The notes under the pieces are model-generated. The model had not been told where the DNA came from. It searched no databases and was given only the letters and a program-made list of their open reading frames with translations. The position numbers and the translations under genes were made by a program. A stretch of DNA of 5,705 bases from Nitrospiraceae bacterium (lineage in GTDB: Bacteria; Nitrospirota; Nitrospiria; Nitrospirales; UBA8639). The number at the start of each line of letters is the position of its first letter. The first letter of the stretch is position 1. The DNA is taken from the NCBI GenBank assembly GCA_003523945.1, contig DOFS01000139.1:1-5705 (forward strand), written 5' to 3'. Of this stretch, positions 1 through 5,705 are shown piece by piece.

Positions 1-1535
<1,535 letters not shown>

Positions 1536-1695
1536 CTAACGATCTCTTGCGACTAACTTGAGAAAGTGTTGTCGGGCTTGGAAATGAAATTTAGTGTCTA
1601 TGAAGAAACAGATCAATCTCTTTGCGGAGCAAGAGAAGAGGGGAGACGGCCCAAATTTTTGTCAGCAGGACAAACGACAAATTGATTGATTTTCT
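1536..1695. other. Convergent intergenic region with weak hairpins
   Basis: These 160 bases separate the 3' ends of ligA (+) and the CNNM-family gene (-). I see no gene. Two small inverted repeats are present. One at 1617-1636 pairs TCTCTT(T)GC with GCAAGAGA around a 3-base loop, with one bulged base. The other at 1658-1674 pairs TTTGTC with GACAAA around a 5-base loop. Neither is followed by a clean run of T on either strand. Confidence 0.6.
1617..1636 (-). terminator. Possible weak terminator hairpin for the CNNM-family gene
   Basis: An 8-bp stem with one bulge and a 3-base loop lies about 60 bases past the stop of the minus-strand gene. Read on the minus strand, the stem is followed by a loosely T-rich stretch (TTGATCTGTTTCTT), not a true T-tract. 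It could also serve ligA from the other side, but no T-run follows on the plus strand. This is a structural suggestion only. Confidence 0.25.
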
Positions 1696-2967
1696 TTAGG
1701 ACTCTGAAGAAACGATAGATGGTTCGGTTGGAGGGGTTTCTGGAACGGGTTCTTCTTTGATGATCTGGACGCCTTTGATAGAGCGTTCATCGGCTTCTTG
1801 GACGATTAAAAGACAATGGTCTGTTTGAACTTTCTCGCCAACAGCTGGAATATGGCCTAATTCTTCCAGGATAAGTCCGCTAATCGTGTTTTGTTCCTCG
1901 TCTAGTTCGACTTTAAGGAATTCATTAATGCGGCGCACCTCGGTTCGACCATCGACTAATATTTGATTCTTTCCCGTTCGGCGAATCCATTCCTCGCTGA
2001 GATCGCCTTCATCGAGAATTTCTCCTACGACTTCTTCAAGCAGATCTTCGACGGTAATTAATCCCATCACTCCCCCAAATTCATTGACCACAATCGCAAT
2101 ATGACGTTTTTCTTGTTGAAATTGCCTCAACAGATCATCTGCTGTTTTAGTCGAGGGGATAAACAATGGAGGTTTCGCTAGTGATTTAAGCGTAAGGTTT
2201 GTATGACTTTTCGCCAGTTCCATCAAGGCATGGTTGCGATAGAGAATGGCAGTGATATTATCGGGATTCCCTTCGTAAATAGGAATCCGTGAATATTTCG
2301 CTTTAAATAATTCTTCGCGTGCTTCTCCAAGTGTTTGATTCCCATCAAGAGCGAACATATAAATTCTCGGAGTCATCGCATCTTCAGCCGTCACATCATT
2401 AAAATCAAACACGTTTTTAATCATTCTCACTTCGTCGGTTTCCAAAACTCCGGCTTTTCCTCCTGCATCGAGCATGATCTTCAGTTCTTCTTCCGTAATA
2501 AACGGGACGGTCAACCCTCTTCCCCCGGTTAGTTTCAAGATAAAGGGTTCCAAGAAATAGAGAAAAGGAAAGAATAATTGTTCTAAGAGATAAATGGGGT
2601 ATGCCAATAATTGCACGGCCGTTTCTGAATATTTTGCACAGAGCGTTTTGGGAACGATTTCTCCAAATAACAGGACCATAAAGGTTAATAGGCCTGTCGC
2701 CACAGCCACCGCCTCAGATCCAAAAAGGCGTATGGCAATCAGGGTTGCCATTGAGGCTGCCATAATATTGACCAAATTGTTGCCGATCAGAATGGTCGAA
2801 AGGAGGCGCTGTGGATTAGACCGTAATTTCAGCGCAAGTTTAGCCCCTTTATGACCTTCATCGGCCAGGGCCTTTAACCGGCTTTCGGTTATCGAAAAAA
2901 AAGCTATCTCTGCCCCAGAGAAAAAAGCGGAAAGTCCTAGACAAATAAGGACGGCGATAAAATCCAT
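1696..2967 (-). CDS. CNNM/CorC-HlyC family membrane protein with CBS pair (putative Mg2+ transporter)
   Basis: This is an inner-membrane protein of the CNNM (DUF21) family, which includes bacterial CorB/YfjD-type and MpfA-type proteins linked to Mg2+ export. The N-terminal membrane domain (about 1-150) has four hydrophobic stretches (near 1-26, 55-80, 86-108 and 118-148). It carries the family signatures SAFFSGAE (13-20), GNNLVNI (62-68) and GEIVPK (102-107). An acidic linker with EEEL and a GVLETDEVRMI segment (about 158-184) leads into a CBS pair (about 196-320). This starts at MTPR (198-201) and contains FGGVMGLITVEDLLEEVVGEI (297-317), the part that in relatives binds adenine nucleotide. 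A CorC_HlyC domain follows (about 333-404), then a Pro/Glu/Ser-rich tail of about 20 residues. The length (423) is normal and no key motif is missing. The ATG has only a weak, distant GGAG about 15 bases upstream, but the protein start matches the family. The ion specificity and the names corB, corC and hlyC are family-level inference; many genomes carry several paralogues. Confidence 0.93.
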   Translation of the reverse strand: MDFIAVLICLGLSAFFSGAEIAFFSITESRLKALADEGHKGAKLALKLRSNPQRLLSTILIGNNLVNIMAASMATLIAIRLFGSEAVAVATGLLTFMVLLFGEIVPKTLCAKYSETAVQLLAYPIYLLEQLFFPFLYFLEPFILKLTGGRGLTVPFITEEELKIMLDAGGKAGVLETDEVRMIKNVFDFNDVTAEDAMTPRIYMFALDGNQTLGEAREELFKAKYSRIPIYEGNPDNITAILYRNHALMELAKSHTNLTLKSLAKPPLFIPSTKTADDLLRQFQQEKRHIAIVVNEFGGVMGLITVEDLLEEVVGEILDEGDLSEEWIRRTGKNQILVDGRTEVRRINEFLKVELDEEQNTISGLILEELGHIPAVGEKVQTDHCLLIVQEADERSIKGVQIIKEEPVPETPPTEPSIVSSES

Positions 2968-3023
2968 AGAGGGATTAACGAGCTCCGACGAGATAAAGAA
3001 ATGACTTTACAGCATAGAAAGCT

Positions 3024-3035
3024 GCAAGATCTTGC
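3024..3035. repeat. Perfect 12-bp palindrome
   Basis: GCAAGATCTTGC reads the same on both strands. It lies 57 bases upstream of the CNNM-family start codon, a position where an operator could sit. No regulator is known to me for this exact sequence, and a 12-bp palindrome can occur by chance. Confidence 0.3.
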
Positions 3036-3099
3036 GGTCTGGATTTGGAGGAAGTTGATCTCAGAAGAATTTGCGAGGGATTCATAATAAGGCCAAAAT

Positions 3100-3116
3100 T
3101 CTCATGGTTTATGAGA
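3100..3116 (-). terminator. Possible weak terminator hairpin after rlpA
   Basis: TCTCAT pairs with ATGAGA around a 5-base loop, about 93 bases past the rlpA stop on the minus strand. The second arm is followed by ATTTT. The stem is short and AT-rich, so it would be a weak terminator at best. Confidence 0.2.
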
Positions 3117-3208
3117 TGTTTTGAGCCCTCAATATTTATTGGAAGGTAAACTACCATAGGGGGTTGGTTTATGGCAATTAGACAGGATAAATTTTAGGAT
3201 TAACTCTT

Positions 3209-3892
3209 TTATTTCAGTTGGTTATCCTCTATCAGAAGCGGGTCAATCCCGAATTGTTTTTCCAATTCTGTGGCCACGCTTTTCGCTTTTTCCTGAGAGC
3301 TAAATATGCCAACTTGAATACGGTGCCATTGCCCTGTTGGCAGGTCCACGGTCTTCAATCGAATCTTGGGATACTGGTTGGCCAGTTGCTGCTGCAAGGA
3401 GACGGCTTGAGTTAAAGCTGTGAAAGAGCCAACCTGCACCCAATAACCAGCAGGCCTTCCAGTCGTCTTGTGCCCGGAGCTTGGATTGGGGGAGTCCAGG
3501 ATTGTCAGGCTGACATTCTCCGTTCCTTTTCCAATCATGGATAGCTCTCGGGCAGCCCCATAGGACAAATCGATAATCCGACCACGAATAAAGGGCCCAC
3601 GATCATTTATTCGCACCGTCACGGATTTTCCGGTTTCCACACTTTGAACAAGGACCCGAGTTCCAAATGGCAACGTGCGATGGGCGGCAGTGAGTGCCCA
3701 CATGTCATAGGGTTCGCCATTGGCAGTTGGATTCCCATGAAAACTCGGGCCATACCACGAGGCCACTCCGCGTTGAAGAGTTTCCTGGATCATCGGTCGC
3801 GGTTGGGGATGGCCACCCGCGCATCCGGCCATAAGTATGAAGAAAGCCAGGATCAGGTCTATTCTTCGGACCGGCGTAACTTTAATTTGCAT
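3209..3892 (-). CDS. rlpA: RlpA-type septal lytic transglycosylase lipoprotein with SPOR domain
   Basis: RlpA is an outer-membrane lipoprotein. In Pseudomonas aeruginosa it is a lytic transglycosylase that cleaves glycan strands lacking stem peptides at the division septum. A short basic N-terminus and hydrophobic segment (about 11-22) end in a lipobox-like LMAGC, with the lipidated Cys at 24; Met at -3 is slightly unusual. The double-psi beta-barrel runs about 41-133. It shows GVASWYGPSFHGNPTANGEPYDM (42-64), TAAHRTLPFGTRV (68-80) and VRINDRGPFIRGRIIDLSYGAA (93-114). Glu60, His71 and Asp97 keep the spacing (11 and 26) of the Glu/His/Asp set I recall as functionally important in P. aeruginosa RlpA. 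A SPOR domain (about 149-222, starting YWVQVGSF and with WHRIQVGIF), which binds denuded septal glycan, closes the protein. At 227 residues it is compact, with a short linker. The ATG has GGAG nine bases upstream. The assignment is strong; enzyme activity is inferred. Confidence 0.96.
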   Translation of the reverse strand: MQIKVTPVRRIDLILAFFILMAGCAGGHPQPRPMIQETLQRGVASWYGPSFHGNPTANGEPYDMWALTAAHRTLPFGTRVLVQSVETGKSVTVRINDRGPFIRGRIIDLSYGAARELSMIGKGTENVSLTILDSPNPSSGHKTTGRPAGYWVQVGSFTALTQAVSLQQQLANQYPKIRLKTVDLPTGQWHRIQVGIFSSQEKAKSVATELEKQFGIDPLLIEDNQLK

Positions 3893-3901
3893 GGCACGTC
3901 A

Positions 3902-3920
3902 CTCCAACTTGAGGGTGGAG
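3902..3920 (-). promoter_or_regulatory. rlpA ribosome binding site inside a possible hairpin
   Basis: On the minus strand the Shine-Dalgarno GGAG lies at 3905-3902, nine bases before the rlpA ATG. It forms part of TGGAG (3906-3902), which can pair with CTCCA (3920-3916) across a 9-base loop. This would put the ribosome binding site in a 5-bp stem. The binding site supports the chosen start; the hairpin as a control element is speculation. Confidence 0.4.
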
Positions 3921-3974
3921 GGAGGAATTTTTTCGAGTTGTATGGACTAGGGGAACCAGCCGAGGCCCTGTGGA

Positions 3975-3991
3975 TTGACCAAAATGGTCAA
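3975..3991. repeat. 17-bp inverted repeat between the unknown gene and rlpA
   Basis: TTGACC and GGTCAA form perfect 6-base arms around the 5-base spacer AAAAT. The repeat lies five bases past the stop of the 411-residue protein and about 83 bases upstream of the rlpA start. It could be an operator for rlpA or a small hairpin after the upstream gene. No T-tract follows on either strand, so it does not look like an intrinsic terminator. Confidence 0.45.
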
Positions 3992-3996
3992 AGACC

Positions 3997-5232
3997 TCAG
4001 GAAACTTGGTCCATCGTCCGGCGGTCGATAAAGCGATAGCTCTGTCGATTGAACACGGGATATACTGAAAAAATAGGAGTTCCAAATGGTATGACGGCAC
4101 TCTCAATGCCGCGATTTAATTGAAGATGGAGATTAATGAAATTAAAACTTAAACCTTCTTGCCAGGGTTGAGATAAATTGTGCACGTACGATTCAACTTT
4201 ATCGGAAGCGTACGTCCGAGTCATGAGACCCGCCCCCCCTTGCAATCCGTAATCAGGCAGATCCGGCGCCCCTTGAATGAGGAGGGAGACCATTGAGGCA
4301 TCAAACCAGACTTTGATATTACAACTGACCTGAATAAACGGCCCAAGGCTGCCGGTATGTTCTAGTACGGCCAGGGGATAAACCAGCTCTGGTGGGAGTG
4401 AGGGGTCGGTCTTGGAGGCTTGAACGATAAACTCAGGGTCTTTGATACCCGATACAGAGACAAAGATAAGATTTGGATCGTGGAGGTCGACATCCAGCAC
4501 TTGGCCGTCATGGTAACTGCACAATTTTCCCATTTCGTAGCGCAAGGGAAATGAATAGCCCATTTTTCCATAAAAAATTCTGATCCCGGCTTCCAACGGA
4601 TCTTCTGGACTTCGACTAATTTTTAAGTCAAAAGGTAAAACAATATGGAAGGCGTTTGTCCGGGCATTGATAAAGGGCGCGCAGGCACCGGGAAATTCTT
4701 TGTGGATGGCAAGGTTGTCTGGTTCAAATTTTTTAGCCGACCCCCCAAAATGTTGGGCAGTTTTTGCCTCTTTGGTTAACCGATATTTTTCCTGGTAATA
4801 CGCGGAGGCCCGCTTTTGAGCCGTTTCAAGAAAGTATTCAGGAACATCAGTTTCGACAATTAAATTTTGTCGGTCGGAAGATTGTGACCGCGAAACCTTC
4901 ATCGCCTCATTGTAACGTTGGAGGTCACTCTGGGTTTTTTTGATCAAATGCTCCAGGTCCCTGGCTAATTCCGGGTCGTTATAGCGTGTTTGCGGTAAAA
5001 GTTGGTAGGCTTTTTGCAGCAACTCTAGCTTCATGGTGTAACGTTTAGGTTCGGCAGAAAAGACGGTTGCGATGGCCATTAACAGATTGAACTGTTCCTC
5101 AGCGAGAAGCCCTAATTGGGTTAGGTCGTTCTCCTTCACAAACGCTAAAGCTAGCGGCCCAAAGGCTTCTTCCTGCCGAAGATGCTGGGTGAGGAGATAG
5201 TTGAGATAAGCGCGAGCGTTTTCTGGAGTCAT
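3997..5232 (-). CDS. Uncharacterised 411-residue cytoplasmic protein
   Basis: I do not recognise the family, and the function is unknown. There is no signal peptide or membrane segment, so a cytoplasmic location is likely. It appears to have two parts. Residues 1-165 are rich in Leu, Glu, Gln and Lys and look all-helical; the stretch around 65-110 resembles helical-repeat sequence but has no clear TPR consensus. From about 185 to 400 it alternates short hydrophobic strands with turns, with notable segments PGACAPFINARTNAFHIVLPFDLKI (181-205), YGKMGYSFPLRYEMGKLCSYHDGQ (221-244), MVSLLIQGAPDLPDYGLQGG (314-333) and VIPFGTPIFSVYPV (380-393). This suggests a beta-sandwich or cupin-like domain. The strand order and the I-x-G-x-P-D turn faintly recall DUF6065-type proteins, but I would not assign it. 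Cysteines at 184, 238 and 304 do not form a metal motif. The start is well supported: AAAGGA lies six bases before the ATG and a plausible promoter lies upstream. The frame is intact and ends in TGA. Confidence 0.85.
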   Translation of the reverse strand: MTPENARAYLNYLLTQHLRQEEAFGPLALAFVKENDLTQLGLLAEEQFNLLMAIATVFSAEPKRYTMKLELLQKAYQLLPQTRYNDPELARDLEHLIKKTQSDLQRYNEAMKVSRSQSSDRQNLIVETDVPEYFLETAQKRASAYYQEKYRLTKEAKTAQHFGGSAKKFEPDNLAIHKEFPGACAPFINARTNAFHIVLPFDLKISRSPEDPLEAGIRIFYGKMGYSFPLRYEMGKLCSYHDGQVLDVDLHDPNLIFVSVSGIKDPEFIVQASKTDPSLPPELVYPLAVLEHTGSLGPFIQVSCNIKVWFDASMVSLLIQGAPDLPDYGLQGGAGLMTRTYASDKVESYVHNLSQPWQEGLSFNFINLHLQLNRGIESAVIPFGTPIFSVYPVFNRQSYRFIDRRTMDQVS

Positions 5233-5238
5233 TAGGAA

Positions 5239-5244
5239 TCCTTT
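5239..5244 (-). promoter_or_regulatory. Ribosome binding site of the 411-residue protein
   Basis: AAAGGA on the minus strand ends six bases before the ATG at 5232, an ideal spacing. It fixes the start codon. Confidence 0.75.
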
Positions 5245-5258
5245 TTTTACGGGAGCGC

Positions 5259-5287
5259 ATTTTAAGGTAAGATCGTCATTGGAGCAA
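5259..5287 (-). promoter_or_regulatory. Candidate sigma70-type promoter for the 411-residue protein
   Basis: On the minus strand, TTGCTC (5287-5282, half-match to TTGACA) is followed by a 17-base spacer and TAAAAT (5264-5259, one mismatch to TATAAT). Transcription would start near 5252, leaving a leader of about 20 bases that just contains the ribosome binding site. Position and spacing are good; the -35 box is weak. Confidence 0.4.
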
Positions 5288-5318
5288 GCTTTATGGGTTT
5301 CCTCTCAAAATGTTTTTA

Positions 5319-5347
5319 TGGAAAGTTTTGTTGGAGGGCAATAAAAT
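5319..5347 (+). promoter_or_regulatory. Candidate sigma70-type promoter for the exported coiled-coil protein
   Basis: TGGAAA (5319-5324, 4 of 6 to TTGACA) is followed by 17 bases and then TAAAAT (5342-5347). This would leave a leader of about 60 bases before the ATG at 5417. The match is moderate, and in AT-rich intergenic DNA such pairs arise by chance. Confidence 0.3.
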
Positions 5348-5404
5348 ACGTAAGGATAGGCATTCAAGAATACAGAGGGAGTGAAGTTACAGAGATCTTG
5401 GAAG

Positions 5405-5410
5405 AAAGGA
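5405..5410 (+). promoter_or_regulatory. Ribosome binding site that sets the start of the exported protein
   Basis: AAAGGA ends six bases before the ATG at 5417. It picks this frame over a longer overlapping plus-strand frame that begins at 5293 and has no comparable site. Confidence 0.7.
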
Positions 5411-5416
5411 TTGAAT

Positions 5417-5705
5417 ATGAACCCAGCCTTTTTGGGAAAAATCAGATCTGTCGTTTCTGCGCTGAGAATGGGATGGTTTATCGCCTGTCTGGTCCTGGGA
5501 ACCGGAGTGGTATGTTCTTCGGCAGAGGGAACAGCTGGCAAGAAAGTTCCCGGATCAGGCCCGGCTGGAGGAGAAGAGTTTTCCACCGATAATTTGAATA
5601 AACAAATTACGGATTTAGAGAACCAAATACAAAAGCTTCGAGACCAAAGTCTGGAGCTGCAAGAAAGAACTCGCGCCAAACTTCAAGCTCAACTGGACAA
5701 TTTCA
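5417..5705 (+). CDS. Exported coiled-coil protein, N-terminal part (3' end outside window)
   Basis: Ninety-six codons are visible before the window ends. The N-terminus (MNPAFLGKIRSVVSALRMG) is basic, then a hydrophobic core of about 14 residues (20-33, WFIACLVLGTGVVC) leads to a likely signal peptidase I site at SSA|E (34-37). Cys33 is preceded by GVV, which fits a lipobox poorly, so a lipoprotein is less likely. A Gly/Pro/Lys-rich linker (about 38-54) is followed from about residue 58 by a heptad-like helix (DNLNKQITDLENQIQKLRDQ and onward) that continues to the edge, typical of a coiled coil. The protein should act in the periplasm or outer membrane. Several families begin this way, including some porins with a coiled-coil N-terminus, YbgF/CpoB-like proteins and murein hydrolase activators; the visible part cannot decide between them. 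The start rests on an AAAGGA site at the right distance, and the gene is divergent from the 411-residue gene. Confidence 0.8.
   Translation, partial: MNPAFLGKIRSVVSALRMGWFIACLVLGTGVVCSSAEGTAGKKVPGSGPAGGEEFSTDNLNKQITDLENQIQKLRDQSLELQERTRAKLQAQLDNF

Larger units (their letters stand above)
2968..3208. other. 241-base intergenic region, no convincing gene
   Basis: This gap lies between rlpA and the CNNM-family gene, both on the minus strand. It should hold the 3' end of the rlpA transcript and the promoter of the CNNM gene. I found no promoter with both boxes convincing. It contains a perfect 12-bp palindrome, GCAAGATCTTGC, at 3024-3035. Abutting it is a CAGC/GCTG inverted repeat at 3010-3024. 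A 6-bp-stem hairpin lies at 3100-3116. A 60-codon minus-strand reading frame crosses the region but has no ribosome binding site or recognisable domain. Confidence 0.6.

Noticed and set aside
2893..2903. Run of eight A (T on the coding strand) near the start of the CNNM-family gene, a possible slippage site
   Set aside because: The frame stays intact through it and encodes the normal family motif AFFSITESR, so no frameshift needs to be invoked.
2975..3157. 60-codon minus-strand reading frame in the gap between rlpA and the CNNM-family gene
   Set aside because: No ribosome binding site before its ATG, no recognisable domain or signal peptide, and it occupies the region expected to hold the promoter of the next gene.
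3644..4039. 131-codon plus-strand reading frame across the start of rlpA
   Set aside because: It is antisense to the conserved RlpA barrel and crosses the intergenic gap. The minus-strand protein is clearly the real one.
5293..5592. 99-codon plus-strand reading frame overlapping the exported protein
   Set aside because: It lies in a different frame from the gene at 5417, which has a proper ribosome binding site, signal peptide and coiled coil. Its own product is Arg/Gly/Trp-rich without features.
5305..5679. 124-codon minus-strand reading frame at the right end
   Set aside because: It is antisense to the exported coiled-coil gene and its leader, and its translation looks like a shadow with no family signature.

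Overview
This 5.7 kb window looks like ordinary chromosome from a Gram-negative (diderm) bacterium. It encodes an RlpA lipoprotein with a SPOR domain, a CNNM/CorC-type membrane protein, an NAD-dependent DNA ligase and the start of an exported coiled-coil protein. Base composition looks moderate (roughly half G+C by eye). The mix of genes and the protein style bring Nitrospirota (Nitrospira-like) to mind, but this is an impression, not a marker-based assignment. I see no insertion sequence, phage gene, tRNA, rRNA or CRISPR array.

Layout. (a) 1-1535, + strand: most of ligA, cut by the left edge. It lacks about the first 170 residues, including the catalytic lysine. (b) 1536-1695: a short convergent intergenic region with weak hairpins. 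(c) 1696-2967, - strand: a CNNM/CBS/CorC_HlyC membrane protein. (d) 2968-3208: a 241-base gap with small inverted repeats but no convincing gene. (e) 3209-3892, - strand: rlpA, a lipoprotein with a double-psi beta-barrel and a SPOR domain. (f) 3893-3996: a 104-base gap with a 17-bp inverted repeat and a hairpin that could cover the rlpA ribosome binding site. (g) 3997-5232, - strand: a 411-residue cytoplasmic protein I cannot assign. (h) 5233-5416: a divergent promoter region with a plausible promoter each way. (i) 5417-right edge, + strand: the start of an exported protein with a signal peptide and a coiled coil, cut by the window end.

The three minus-strand genes (unknown protein, rlpA, CNNM protein) run in the same direction, but gaps of 104 and 241 bases make a tight operon unlikely. 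RlpA acts on septal peptidoglycan, the CNNM protein in the inner membrane and LigA on DNA; nothing in the sequence ties them into one pathway. The least explained item is the 411-residue protein with its neighbouring inverted repeat. I do not see strong evidence for a new defence, mobile or biosynthetic system here.
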